Assembly: GCF_900109295.1 (NCBI RefSeq)
Contig: NZ_FOIZ01000001.1
Coordinates: 1,302,001-1,366,000, forward strand
Length of the DNA: 64,000 nt
Source of the DNA: Cognatiyoonia koreensis
GTDB lineage: Bacteria; Pseudomonadota; Alphaproteobacteria; Rhodobacterales; Rhodobacteraceae
Reading direction: 5' to 3'
Shown: positions 28,143-37,035 of the stretch, piece after piece
Layout of the letters: the number at the start of each line of letters is the position of its first letter
Numbering within the stretch: the first letter of the stretch is position 1
Notes under the pieces: model-generated
Told to the model about the DNA's origin: nothing
Database searches by the model: none
Seen by the model: only the letters and a program-made list of their open reading frames with translations
Program-made: the position numbers and the translations under genes

Positions 28143-29342
28143 TCACTGGCGTATCAACGCATCGCGCGTCGCCTCGTCCACGACCCAGTGTTGCACGGCT
28201 TGCAAAAGCGCAGCAACAATCGGTGCGCGACCCTCTGCGGTGCGAAGCTGTTCACGATCACCTGCCGACGACAAAAATCCGACTTCGACAAGGACAGACG
28301 CGAAATCCGCTGCGCTGAGGACAGCCAAACGTCCCTCGCGGCGCGGGCGTGAATTGAGACGGGCCCCGTTTTCACGCAAGGCCGCAACGAGTGTTCCGGC
28401 AAACCGTTCGCCCTTTGGTCCGGTTTCAGCCCGCGCCATATCCATCAGGACGGTTGCCACCCTGTCATCCGTTCCACTGAGATCCAGGCCGGCAAGCAGA
28501 TCCCCCCGTTCGTGCCGTTCAGCCATTCGCTGCGCCGCGCGGTCCTGCCCCTCGGCATTTAGCGTATACACGGACGCGCCGCGCGCCTCGTCTTCCTCGA
28601 GCGCGTCTGCATGCAGCGAGATGAACAGATCAGCTCCAGCGGCCCTGGCGATCGTCATCCGTTCTTCCAGAGGCACGAAAAGGTCGCTTTCGCGGGTCAG
28701 AATTGCACGCACCCCGCCCTGACGGTTCAACGCTTCGACGACTTCGATCCCGAGTTGCAGCATTAAATCTGCCTCGATCAACCCGCCTCGCTCAGCACCC
28801 GGATCAATGCCGCCGTGGCCTGGATCAATGACAACGGTTAGCGGGCCATCATCCGGCGTCGGCGCAGGTAAGCTTGGCGCAAGATTGGCCCAGTCATTAT
28901 CTGGCGGCGCACCTGCCTGCTGGGCGAACGTATCAGCATCCGTGGGCGTCAGGATCAATTGCAAATGCGCCGATCCTCCCGATGTGTCGACTGTCATGCC
29001 TGCCGTTTCAAGAACCATCGGGACAGCAAGATCCACGACCATGCGCGACCAGCCAGGACGAAATCCGCCAAAGCGCAAATCAGTGACGGCTTCGGCTGTC
29101 AGCAACTGTTCCCGGCTGATGCCGGACCAATCGACTTCGCGAAAATCCAGCACAAGACGTAGCGGTTCATCCAAAGTGAAGACCCGATATGGCACCGTTT
29201 GACTGAGGTGCAAATCAATCTGCAGGGCGCGACCTGCATCGGTGACCTGACTGCGCGCCGGATCAATCCGCGCAAGTGCGCTGAATTCCTGCGCCCAAAG
29301 CGCATTTGCGCAAAAAATGAAGACAAGAGCCGTGCGCATCAT
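28143..29342 (-). CDS. N-acetylmuramoyl-L-alanine amidase (AmiC type)
   Basis: A 399-residue periplasmic amidase. A signal peptide (about 1-17, ending LWAQ) is followed by an AMIN domain (about 20-130) and an Amidase_3 catalytic domain with VIDPGHGGIDPGA near residue 175, Zn-binding Glu in the GLIEADLML stretch, and SLHADA near residue 245. It removes stem peptides from septal peptidoglycan during daughter-cell separation. The start overlaps the aminotransferase stop by 4 bp (ATGA). A second ATG codon follows immediately. Confidence 0.95.
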   Translation of the reverse strand: MMRTALVFIFCANALWAQEFSALARIDPARSQVTDAGRALQIDLHLSQTVPYRVFTLDEPLRLVLDFREVDWSGISREQLLTAEAVTDLRFGGFRPGWSRMVVDLAVPMVLETAGMTVDTSGGSAHLQLILTPTDADTFAQQAGAPPDNDWANLAPSLPAPTPDDGPLTVVIDPGHGGIDPGAERGGLIEADLMLQLGIEVVEALNRQGGVRAILTRESDLFVPLEERMTIARAAGADLFISLHADALEEDEARGASVYTLNAEGQDRAAQRMAERHERGDLLAGLDLSGTDDRVATVLMDMARAETGPKGERFAGTLVAALRENGARLNSRPRREGRLAVLSAADFASVLVEVGFLSSAGDREQLRTAEGRAPIVAALLQAVQHWVVDEATRDALIRQ

Positions 29343-30481
29343 GTGCGCTTTGCCATGAAGTCTTGTAACCGCTTCAGCCCCTCAATGATATCCTTTGTCG
29401 ACCGGGCATAAGAAAAGCGCAGCCAGTGATGTCCGTCGTGTGGATCAAAGTCGAGGCCTGGCGTTACCGCAACTCCGGCTTCATCCAAGATTTCCGCTGC
29501 GAATGCCCGTGCATCGTCGGTCCATTCGGATACGTCGGCATAAATGTAGAATGCACCATCAGGTGGAGCGAACTTGTCAAAGCCCGCTTCGCGCAATCCA
29601 ACCTGCATTAATTGGTGGTTTTGCGCATATACCGACCTGTTGGCGTCCAACTCTTCCGCGCAGTCCATCGCGTGCAGTGCAAGCCGTTGCGAAGCATGCG
29701 GGGCGCAGATGAACATGTTTTGCGCAAGTCGTTCGACACGGCGCACATGCGCCTTCGGGACGACCATCCAGCCGACACGCCAACCCGTCATCGAAAAGTA
29801 CTTGGAAAATGAATTGATGACATACACATCATCCGTCACCTCCAACGCTGTGACGGGTTTCTTGTCATAATCAATGCCATGATAGATTTCGTCAGAAATG
29901 AAGGCGGCATCGCTGGCCTCGCACGCCTCTGCAAGCGCGCTAAGCGCAGACCTGTCAAGCATTGTGCCGGTCGGATTGGCGGGTGAAGCGACGATCAGTC
30001 CGTCAAGGTCATGCGCGGCGACGTCGTCCGGTCGCGGCTGGTAGCGACCCTCCGGCGTTGTGCGTATTTCGACTGCACGCAGGCCGACGGCCTTGAGGAT
30101 ATGGCGATATGACGGATAGCAGGGCAATCCCAGACCGACGCGCGCGTCATTGTCGAAAAGTGCCGAAAACGCAAGCAGGAATGCCCCCGAAGCACCGCTG
30201 GTGATCACGATACGTTTGGGGTCAACGGTGACGCCGTACCAGTCCTGGTAGTGCTGCGCGATGCGCGCCCGCAATTCCGGCAGGCCAAGGCCAACCGTAT
30301 AACCCAGAGGATGGCTCAATTCATCCACCAGCTTTGCACGGGCAGCAACCGGTGCGCCGGTTCCGGGCTGACCGACTTCCATATGGATGATGTGCCGACC
30401 TGCTGCTTCGGCCTGACGGGCCGCTTCCATGACATCCATCACAATGAAGGGATCGACGTCACCGCGGGTTGATGTTCGCAT
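29339..30481 (-). CDS. Class I/II PLP-dependent aminotransferase
   Basis: A 380-residue fold-type I aminotransferase. The PLP-binding Lys lies in SFSKYFSMTGWRVGW near residue 235, with SPANPTGTM near residue 168 and ISDEIYHGIDYD near residue 200, and the C-terminal Arg in LRFSYARS. It resembles aspartate/aromatic aminotransferases, but substrate specificity cannot be set from sequence. The ATG at 30481 has GAGG about six bases upstream and gives the normal length; the upstream ATG extension is unlikely. It overlaps amiC by 4 bp, so it probably starts the amiC-mrcA-prfB operon. Confidence 0.9.
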   Translation of the reverse strand: MRTSTRGDVDPFIVMDVMEAARQAEAAGRHIIHMEVGQPGTGAPVAARAKLVDELSHPLGYTVGLGLPELRARIAQHYQDWYGVTVDPKRIVITSGASGAFLLAFSALFDNDARVGLGLPCYPSYRHILKAVGLRAVEIRTTPEGRYQPRPDDVAAHDLDGLIVASPANPTGTMLDRSALSALAEACEASDAAFISDEIYHGIDYDKKPVTALEVTDDVYVINSFSKYFSMTGWRVGWMVVPKAHVRRVERLAQNMFICAPHASQRLALHAMDCAEELDANRSVYAQNHQLMQVGLREAGFDKFAPPDGAFYIYADVSEWTDDARAFAAEILDEAGVAVTPGLDFDPHDGHHWLRFSYARSTKDIIEGLKRLQDFMAKRT

Positions 30482-30598
30482 TCCTCGCCTCTTATGCTTT
30501 GGCCCATTGATGCCAAGGGAAGAGTTGTTACGCAATGGACCTTGGCTCTCTGGCCCCAATGTGGTCTGACTGCCCCGACTAAGAATATGAGAGACATC

Positions 30599-31327
30599 AT
30601 GCGCCTGCTATTACTCGCCCTGACCTTTGCTTTGGCTACGCCGCTTGCCGCGCAAGAGATGACCGACGCCGAACGCGAAGCTTTCCGGGCTGAGGTAAGA
30701 GCCTATCTGCTTGAAAATCCCGAAGTGCTAATGGAAGCTATCGGGATCCTTGAACAGCGCGAACAAGAAGCGCAAGTGCAGGCTGATGTGGCGCTTGCTC
30801 AGGCAAATGCGGATGCGTTGTTCAACGATCCGACGTCCTTTGTCGGTGGCAATCCGGATGGCGATATAACGATCGTCGAGTTTATGGATTACCGCTGCGG
30901 ATTCTGCAAACGCGCCTACCCTGAAGTGTCAGAGCTTGTATCCGGCGATGGCAATATTCGCTACATAATCAAGGAGTTCCCGATCCTTGGTGAAGAATCA
31001 ATACTCGCCTCGCGGTTTGCGATCGCGACGCGGATGGTAGCAGGCGATGAGGCCTACGATGATGTCCATTCCACATTGATGGAATTCGAAGGCAATATTT
31101 CGGAAGCATCGCTCCAACGGATCGGCGAAGCGTTCGGCCTTGATACCGACGCTGTCTTTGCAGAGATGGAAAGCAACGAGGTCACCACCATCATCAACAA
31201 CAACCGTGCCCTTGCACAGCGGATGCGCATCAGCGGCACGCCAACTTTCGTGGTTGAGGATCAGATGCTGCGCGGTTACGTCCCGCTCGACCAGATGCAG
31301 CAAATAGTTGCAGCAGTGCGTGGCTGA
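30599..31327 (+). CDS. DsbA-family thiol:disulfide oxidoreductase
   Basis: A 242-residue exported protein. A signal peptide (LLLLALTFALATPLAAQE) precedes a helical acidic segment (about 20-70) and a thioredoxin fold with the active-site CGFC in DYRCGFCKRAYP near residue 100 and the cis-Pro in SGTPTFVVED near residue 215. CGFC is a common DsbA-like variant seen in BdbD/Com1-type proteins. It would form or isomerise disulfides in the periplasm. The ATG at 30599 is used; an in-frame ATG at 30587 is a close alternative. The gene is divergent from the aminotransferase. Confidence 0.88.
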   Translation: MRLLLLALTFALATPLAAQEMTDAEREAFRAEVRAYLLENPEVLMEAIGILEQREQEAQVQADVALAQANADALFNDPTSFVGGNPDGDITIVEFMDYRCGFCKRAYPEVSELVSGDGNIRYIIKEFPILGEESILASRFAIATRMVAGDEAYDDVHSTLMEFEGNISEASLQRIGEAFGLDTDAVFAEMESNEVTTIINNNRALAQRMRISGTPTFVVEDQMLRGYVPLDQMQQIVAAVRG

Positions 31328-31390
31328 GGGCTGGACATTCTGCCGCAGGGCCTAGGTTATGAGGTGTAAATCCTGACAATGGAGTCCCCC

Positions 31391-32155
31391 ATGACACCCA
31401 CACGACGCCAATTCCTTGTGACCGGCACTGCTGCTTTGACAGTACTGCCATTCGCTGCACGCGCCGACGGCCATGCCGCCAATGTGTTCCCGACAGCCAA
31501 TGGTGAAGTCGCGATCCATCCGATTTCACACGCATCATTTGTGATGGAGACTCCGTCAGGTGTAATCTATGTCGACCCGGTGGGTGACGCGGATCTTTAC
31601 GCCGACAAACCGGCAGCCGATTTTGTTCTGATTACACATGAACACGGCGATCACTATGATGAAGCAACTTTGGGAGCTGTCGTCGGCGAAAGCACGACCA
31701 TGATCACCAATCCTGCGGTTTTCGACATGATGTCCGAAGAAATGCGCGCGAAGGCCACGTCCTTGGCCAACGGGGAAAACGGTGGCCTCGGTGACGTTTC
31801 GGTAGACGCGATTCCAGCCTACAACATCACGGAAGATCGCTTGAACTTTCACCCGCAAGGGCGTGATAATGGATACGTTCTGACAGTTGACGACATGCGT
31901 ATCTACATTTCCGGCGACACGGAAGATATTCCCGAAATGCGCGCGCTAGAGAACATCGATCTGGCGTTTGTTTGCATGAATTTGCCGTTCACCATGGACG
32001 CGGAGTCTGCAGCGTCAGCTGTGAGCGAATTCGCACCCACATACGTATACCCCTACCATTATCGCGGACGGGACAACGGAACGCAGGACCCGCAGGAATT
32101 CGCGGATATGCTTGCCGATGGCATCGAAGCAAAAATGGGTGGATGGTACGGCTAA
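31391..32155 (+). CDS. Exported MBL-fold metal-dependent hydrolase
   Basis: A 254-residue metallo-beta-lactamase-fold protein. The N-terminus TPTRRQFLVTGTAAL is a twin-arginine signal peptide ending in ARA-D. The metal motif HEHGDHYD lies near residue 85. SGDTEDIPEM supplies the Asp ligand near residue 180, and the last His is in YPYHYRGRD near residue 225. It resembles UlaG-like hydrolases; the natural substrate is unknown. GGAG six bases ahead fixes the ATG at 31391. It stands 63 bp downstream of the DsbA-like gene, possibly in one operon. Confidence 0.88.
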   Translation: MTPTRRQFLVTGTAALTVLPFAARADGHAANVFPTANGEVAIHPISHASFVMETPSGVIYVDPVGDADLYADKPAADFVLITHEHGDHYDEATLGAVVGESTTMITNPAVFDMMSEEMRAKATSLANGENGGLGDVSVDAIPAYNITEDRLNFHPQGRDNGYVLTVDDMRIYISGDTEDIPEMRALENIDLAFVCMNLPFTMDAESAASAVSEFAPTYVYPYHYRGRDNGTQDPQEFADMLADGIEAKMGGWYG

Positions 32156-32164
32156 AAGACCGGC

Positions 32165-33286
32165 CTATTCGGCCGCGGCGGCAGCAGCCTCAAGCTCTGC
32201 CGCCTTTTTTTCGACCTGCGCGACGATGTGATCGACCATCTGGCCGTTGTCCATCTTGTGGCTTTGCTTGCCCGCAAGATAGACCATGCCCGACCCTGCC
32301 CCGCCACCTGTGAAACCGACATCGGTCATTAGGGCTTCACCAGGTCCGTTTACGACACAGCCAATAATCGAAAGAGACATGGGTGTCTTGATGTGTTCAA
32401 GTCGCTTTTCAAGGGTCTCGACTGTCTTGATGACGTCAAATCCTTGCCGTGCGCAAGACGGACAGGAGATGATGTTGACGCCGCGATGGCGTAGGCCGAG
32501 TGATTTCAATATCTCGTAACCGACCTTCACCTCTTCGACCGGATCGGCGGACAGCGACACGCGGATCGTGTCACCGATACCCATCCAAAGAAGGTTTCCA
32601 AGTCCAATCGCAGATTTAATCGTGCCGGACGTCAAACCACCAGCCTCGGTGATGCCAAGGTGGATCGGCGCGTCCGTCGCCTCTGCCAGTTGCTGATACG
32701 CTGCGGCAGCCATGAAGACGTCAGATGCCTTGCAGCTGATCTTGAACTCGTGAAAATCATTATCCTGCAAGATCTTGATGTGATCCAGACCGCTTTCGAC
32801 CATCGCTTCGGGTGTCGGTTCGGCATATTTGTCGAGCAAATGCTTTTCAAGCGATCCTGCGTTGACCCCGATGCGGATTGAACAGTTATGATCCCGCGCT
32901 GCTCTGATGACTTCTTTGACACGCTTCTCATCACCGATGTTGCCGGGATTGATACGCAGACATGCGGCACCGGCTTCTGCAGCCTCAATCCCGCGTTTAT
33001 AGTGAAAGTGGATATCGGCCACGATGGGCACACTGACGTTCGCCACGATTTCTTTCAGCGCTTTGCTCGATGCCTCATCAGGCACAGAAATACGGACGAT
33101 ATCGGCACCAGCTTCTGTCGCAGCGTTCACCTGGTCGATGGTCGCCTTAACGTCAGTGGTCAGCGTGTTGGTCATCGTCTGGACGGTAATCGGCGCATCG
33201 CCACCGACTGGCACGTTGCCAACCATGATTTGCCGGGATTTGCGCCGGTAGATGTTGCGCCAAGGGCGGATATGATTGAGGGACAT
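32165..33286 (-). CDS. ispG: 4-hydroxy-3-methylbut-2-enyl diphosphate synthase (flavodoxin)
   Basis: A 373-residue IspG (GcpE) of the non-mevalonate isoprenoid pathway. It converts 2-C-methyl-erythritol 2,4-cyclodiphosphate to HMBPP using a [4Fe-4S] cluster. Cluster-ligand Cys residues are in ISCPSCARQ near residue 270 and GCVVNGPGE near residue 310, and the N-terminal substrate barrel shows [12 protein letters not shown] and [11 protein letters not shown] long Ala/Glu-rich C-terminal tail ends the protein. It is 100 bp after the RodZ-like gene on the same strand; this neighbourhood is seen in other proteobacteria. Confidence 0.98.
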   Translation of the reverse strand: MSLNHIRPWRNIYRRKSRQIMVGNVPVGGDAPITVQTMTNTLTTDVKATIDQVNAATEAGADIVRISVPDEASSKALKEIVANVSVPIVADIHFHYKRGIEAAEAGAACLRINPGNIGDEKRVKEVIRAARDHNCSIRIGVNAGSLEKHLLDKYAEPTPEAMVESGLDHIKILQDNDFHEFKISCKASDVFMAAAAYQQLAEATDAPIHLGITEAGGLTSGTIKSAIGLGNLLWMGIGDTIRVSLSADPVEEVKVGYEILKSLGLRHRGVNIISCPSCARQGFDVIKTVETLEKRLEHIKTPMSLSIIGCVVNGPGEALMTDVGFTGGGAGSGMVYLAGKQSHKMDNGQMVDHIVAQVEKKAAELEAAAAAAE

Positions 33287-33386
33287 CAGTTGAAGCCTTT
33301 GGCATACGTTTCGCTTGTTGCCAATCTATGCGCGCACCGATTGAACGGCAACGGGGTTGCGGCATTTGGCCTACATCAAGCAGGGA

Positions 33387-34577
33387 TTATTCGGAAACCG
33401 AAACCTCGGCCACATTCACAACAGCTGCCAAGTCATTGTCGCTGTTCAGATCCGCGACTGCGTAGGCCTCTTTCAGGCTAGAGCTGTCGAGCGCAAGGTT
33501 TGATGTCACAGTGCCATTTGGACCAGCGGGACCATAATGTGTTCCGTTGACAGCAAAATAGATCGCGCCGCTTTCGCCGACGCGCAAGGTGGCTGGATCT
33601 TCGGTTGCTGGAAGTTCAAATGTATCGCCCTTGTCCATGATCCCTTCATAGATCACAGATCCATCGGCAGAGCGGACCCGCACCCAAGCCGGGCGAACCG
33701 CGACAAGTGCAACTTCGGCGATCGGGCCTTCATTGACCTGAACAGCAGGGCCGGTGTTTTCCGCGACGGCCTGCGCCAAGGCGGCGTCAATTCCGTCAGT
33801 CGGCGATTCAACGGCACCAAAACTCCCGGGTACAAGCGTAGAAATCGGCGCATCACGTGCAACCAGAACGGGGACCTCAAGCGCTTGAGGGCGATACAGG
33901 CGATCCAATGCTTCCGGTGAGGGAGCCGTCAAGTTCGCCAATGTATCTTCTGCCGGTGCAGAAATGCCTGTTCCTCCGCCAGCCAAAGGATCGAGATCAG
34001 AAATGACCGTTGGCGTCTGTTCGACCGGTGCGAATTGAACTTTTTGCACCTCTTGCAAGACGGACCAACCGCCATAGCCAAGTCCGCCGATCAAGGCGAC
34101 CAAAACGAACACAGAACCAATCGCAGCGGGTTCGATCCGTGAAAACATCGCGTCACGGGCCGGGATAAACGGCGTTGCGGAAGATGCGAAGATGTCTTTG
34201 CCAAGGGGGGATTGACTAGCATTGCGGGCCGGTTTCGCTGCCGAGGCTGCAGCTGACATGCCGTGCGCCGTCGCAAATCCGCTTTCCTTGCAGAATTTTT
34301 CGAATGCCCAATCAGGATCCATGTGCAGATAACGTGCATAAGAACGCACATATCCGGCGATAAATCCTGGTGTATCGAATGCAGAAGGGTCGGAATTCTC
34401 GATCGCGGCAATATACGCGGCTTTGATCTTAAGTTCGCGCTGCACATCAAGCAGGCTCTTGCCCATTGTTGCACGTTCGCCGCGCATCAAATCGCCAAGG
34501 CGCAACTCAAAGGCGTCGAAACCTTTAGTCTCGACGTCCTCAGCAGCCTTTGCGCGTCTGAAGCTCTTTACGATCAT
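33387..34577 (-). CDS. RodZ-like helix-turn-helix membrane protein with DUF4115 domain
   Basis: A 396-residue protein. An N-terminal HTH domain (about residues 20-90, FELRLGDLMRGERATMGKSLLDVQRELKIKAAYIAAIE region) is followed by a linker, one transmembrane helix (about 150-170, SVFVLVALIGGLGYGG) and a periplasmic part with a C-terminal DUF4115-like beta domain. This is the RodZ architecture, where the HTH binds MreB and links it to wall synthesis. The ATG at 34577 begins the HTH-containing protein; the longer ORF lacks family character. It is in the order hemA, RodZ-like, ispG. Confidence 0.85.
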   Translation of the reverse strand: MIVKSFRRAKAAEDVETKGFDAFELRLGDLMRGERATMGKSLLDVQRELKIKAAYIAAIENSDPSAFDTPGFIAGYVRSYARYLHMDPDWAFEKFCKESGFATAHGMSAAASAAKPARNASQSPLGKDIFASSATPFIPARDAMFSRIEPAAIGSVFVLVALIGGLGYGGWSVLQEVQKVQFAPVEQTPTVISDLDPLAGGGTGISAPAEDTLANLTAPSPEALDRLYRPQALEVPVLVARDAPISTLVPGSFGAVESPTDGIDAALAQAVAENTGPAVQVNEGPIAEVALVAVRPAWVRVRSADGSVIYEGIMDKGDTFELPATEDPATLRVGESGAIYFAVNGTHYGPAGPNGTVTSNLALDSSSLKEAYAVADLNSDNDLAAVVNVAEVSVSE

Positions 34578-34689
34578 GCCTGTCCCGTTGCCCGCTTGCC
34601 CCCAGAAACGCAGTGAAACGACGAATCGTACACACTGATTCCTGAATAAGTTGTAGCATAACGCTAATTTGGATGCACTTGCAGAAAGC

Positions 34690-35913
34690 TTACCCGGCAA
34701 GTTCGGCGCGATTCAGCGCACAATGTGACCAAAGATTGTCCATTGCAGAAACGAGCGAATCCATCTCTTTCGGGCCGTGTACTGGGGACGGTGTAAAGCG
34801 CAAACGCTCTGTCCCGCGTGGCACTGTCGGATAGTTGATTGGTTGCACGTAAATACCGAAATCGTTCAACAGCATGTCCGAAAGTTTCTTGGTGTGGACC
34901 GGATCGCCGACAATTACTGGAACGATGTGACTGCCATGGTCGATAATCGGCAAGCCCAGACCCTTCAGCCGCAGCTTTAGGATGCTGGCTTGCGTTTGAT
35001 GCCGTTCACGCAAGGCCTGGTCTGTTTTCAGATGTCTGACGCTTGCGGCGGCACCTGCCGCAACACTTGGCGTCAGTGACGTCGTAAAGATGAACCCCGG
35101 CGCATAGGATCTGATCGCGTCGCACATCTTGGCCGATGCTGCGATATATCCCCCCATCACGCCATAAGCCTTGGCCAATGTTCCATTGATGATGTCTATA
35201 CGCTCCATCAACCCGTCGCGTTCTGCAACACCGCCGCCGCGAGGCCCATACATACCGACAGCATGCACTTCGTCGATGTAGGTCAGCGCCCCGAATTCAT
35301 CGGCCAGATCGCAGATTTCCTTGATCGGGCCGAAATCGCCATCCATTGAATAGATCGATTCAAACGCGATGACCTTTGGAGCGTCAGGATCATCCGCAGC
35401 AAGAAGTTCGCGCAGGTGTTCGAGATCATTGTGCCGGAAAATACGCTTTGCGCCGCCATTGCGCCGCACACCTTCGATCATCGATGCGTGGTTGAGTGCG
35501 TCAGAATAGATGATCAGCCCCGGGAACAGCTTGGGAAGTGTCGACAACGTCGCGTCGTTGGCGATGTAGGCGCTCGTGAAAAGAAGTGCCGCTTCTTTCT
35601 GATGCAAATCAGCCAATTCGGCCTCGAGCCGCTTGTGGTAGACGGTGGTGCCTGAAATATTGCGTGTCCCGCCAGAGCCCGCACCCGTTGCATCAATCGC
35701 TTCATGCATGGCTTCAAGCACGACGGGGTGCTGGCCCATGCCCAGATAGTCGTTCCCGCACCAAACTGTGACAGGTGCTGTGCTTCCGTCTGGCTTGTTC
35801 CAGACTGCATGCGGGAATTGCCCCCGCGTCCGTTCGATATCAATGAACGTGCGGTAACGGCCCTCGTCATGCAAGCGGTTCAGGGCCTGATCGAGCGACG
35901 CAGTATAGTCCAA
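34690..35913 (-). CDS. hemA: 5-aminolevulinate synthase
   Basis: A 407-residue PLP enzyme condensing glycine and succinyl-CoA to ALA, the first step of C4-pathway tetrapyrrole synthesis. Family markers are [13 protein letters not shown] near residue 60, [25 protein letters not shown] near residue 215 and the PLP-Lys in [13 protein letters not shown] near residue 245. I chose the TTG at 35913: it gives (L/M)[14 protein letters not shown], matching the MDY start and 407-residue length I recall for Rhodobacter HemA, and AAGGA lies seven bases ahead. The ATG at 35928 would add five residues with only a weak site. An FNR-type box lies about 150 bp upstream. Confidence 0.95.
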   Translation of the reverse strand: MDYTASLDQALNRLHDEGRYRTFIDIERTRGQFPHAVWNKPDGSTAPVTVWCGNDYLGMGQHPVVLEAMHEAIDATGAGSGGTRNISGTTVYHKRLEAELADLHQKEAALLFTSAYIANDATLSTLPKLFPGLIIYSDALNHASMIEGVRRNGGAKRIFRHNDLEHLRELLAADDPDAPKVIAFESIYSMDGDFGPIKEICDLADEFGALTYIDEVHAVGMYGPRGGGVAERDGLMERIDIINGTLAKAYGVMGGYIAASAKMCDAIRSYAPGFIFTTSLTPSVAAGAAASVRHLKTDQALRERHQTQASILKLRLKGLGLPIIDHGSHIVPVIVGDPVHTKKLSDMLLNDFGIYVQPINYPTVPRGTERLRFTPSPVHGPKEMDSLVSAMDNLWSHCALNRAELAG

Positions 35914-36229
35914 GGCACTTTCCTTCATCTTCGCAGCAGTTCCGGGGGACCAGACCCCAATTTGGAACAGTTCTAGGTCTCATATAGGGCGCATACCCTG
36001 TGGGCAATACGCTACAAGTTGTCGCCCCAAGTCGCCGCACTTTAGCAGCCGGGGCGTGTAAAGGTTTGATGTGAATCAAGTCCCGCTATGTCACGGGCAA
36101 CTCACAACTGATCTGATGTGAGAATATCGCAATCGGGACGCCCACGATATGGCGGAAATCCTGACTGTGGAAAACGCATCTGCCCGACCAATTGACCCGG
36201 TCGGGGCAGATTATCCGATGCGCGGGAAA
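35914..36229 (-). promoter_or_regulatory. hemA upstream region
   Basis: A 316-bp stretch between the end of the P460 gene and hemA, without a gene. It holds the FnrL box at 36066-36079 and a motif GTGAGAATATCGCA at 36119-36132 that recurs with one mismatch on the other side of the P460 gene (36942-36955). I see no clear terminator for the P460 gene in it. Confidence 0.5.
36066..36079. promoter_or_regulatory. FnrL (FNR-type) box upstream of hemA
   Basis: TTGAT-GTGA-ATCAA is a perfect match to the FNR/FnrL consensus TTGAT-N4-ATCAA. It lies about 150 bp upstream of the hemA start. Oxygen-responsive FnrL control of hemA is known in Rhodobacter, so regulation of tetrapyrrole supply by oxygen is likely here. 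The site is seen directly; binding is inferred. Confidence 0.75.
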
Positions 36230-36829
36230 TCAGTTCGTTTCGAAACGCACGTCGCGATCCGGATAGCCCATACTGTCCTGATCCGCAAAAGCGGAATGGC
36301 AGCCATGACAGAAACCCTGCTGGATTCCCATCGGCTTGCCGTTGGTGCGAACTGCAGAATAGACCCAATTGCCAAACTCTTCGGCCTCTCCGCCAGCTTC
36401 GACCTTGGTCATAATAAAGAGCGGCCCCGGACGCGGTTCACCTTCTTTCGTCAAGCTATAGGATTCTTTTGCCAGAACCGACCCAACTGGCATCGAGAAA
36501 TCATCGCCAAATCCATACTGAACGTAAGTTTCATACGCGACATCGTTTGCAAATGTCAGAAGGAAACGATTGCTATGCGCACCAGGTGCCGCCGGCCCCG
36601 TCGCGGTTACGCCCCAGTCACGATAGACGGTGCCGATTTCATCGCCTTCCTTTGCATAGGCTTCAGCAAGGCGGTCGCTCACGCAGGAATAAAGCGCATC
36701 AACCTCTGCCTGTTCAAAATCAAAGAAATCCTTGTCAGGATCAAACGTGCAATCCTGTGCATGGGCCACGGTGCTGGCAGTTAAGACAAAGCAGGCCGCA
36801 CCTGCGGTCTTGAGCAGTAGGGATTGCAT
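36230..36829 (-). CDS. Exported cytochrome P460 family protein with c-type heme motif
   Basis: A 199-residue protein. A Sec signal peptide (ends VAHAQD, about residue 24) is followed by an acidic segment and a P460-like domain. A CxxCH motif (FCHGCHSAF) lies near residue 178, close to the C-terminus as in cytochrome P460. P460 proteins carry a heme with an extra crosslink to a Lys or Tyr and act on hydroxylamine or NO; whether the crosslink exists here cannot be read. SYSLTKEG and LFIMTKVEAGG fit the family. It is on the hemA strand, 316 bp upstream of it. Confidence 0.82.
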   Translation of the reverse strand: MQSLLLKTAGAACFVLTASTVAHAQDCTFDPDKDFFDFEQAEVDALYSCVSDRLAEAYAKEGDEIGTVYRDWGVTATGPAAPGAHSNRFLLTFANDVAYETYVQYGFGDDFSMPVGSVLAKESYSLTKEGEPRPGPLFIMTKVEAGGEAEEFGNWVYSAVRTNGKPMGIQQGFCHGCHSAFADQDSMGYPDRDVRFETN

Positions 36830-36941
36830 GTGGATCTCCTGTTGGATTTTCTCTGCTGAACACTTGCGTATACCTTCGTAGACTAAACAGAAGCGCGTTC
36901 ATCTGCCTAGCCGCACGTATTTCACGTTCACGCGATCCTGC

Positions 36942-36980
36942 GTGAGAATGTCGCAGATTGATTGAAATATTTGCGACATT
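36942..36980. promoter_or_regulatory. Inverted repeat and shared motif upstream of the P460 and M20 genes
   Basis: A 9-bp perfect inverted repeat, AATGTCGCA (36947-36955) and TGCGACATT (36972-36980), with a 16-base spacer, lies in the divergent region between the P460 gene and the M20 peptidase gene. Its left arm is part of GTGAGAATGTCGCA (36942-36955), found again as GTGAGAATATCGCA at 36119-36132. It could be a regulator site; the regulator is unknown. Confidence 0.4.
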
Positions 36981-37035
36981 GCAGCCTGTGACTGTTTCCC
37001 CCAAACATGCACTGTATCTTAAGAAAGGCCCGCAC

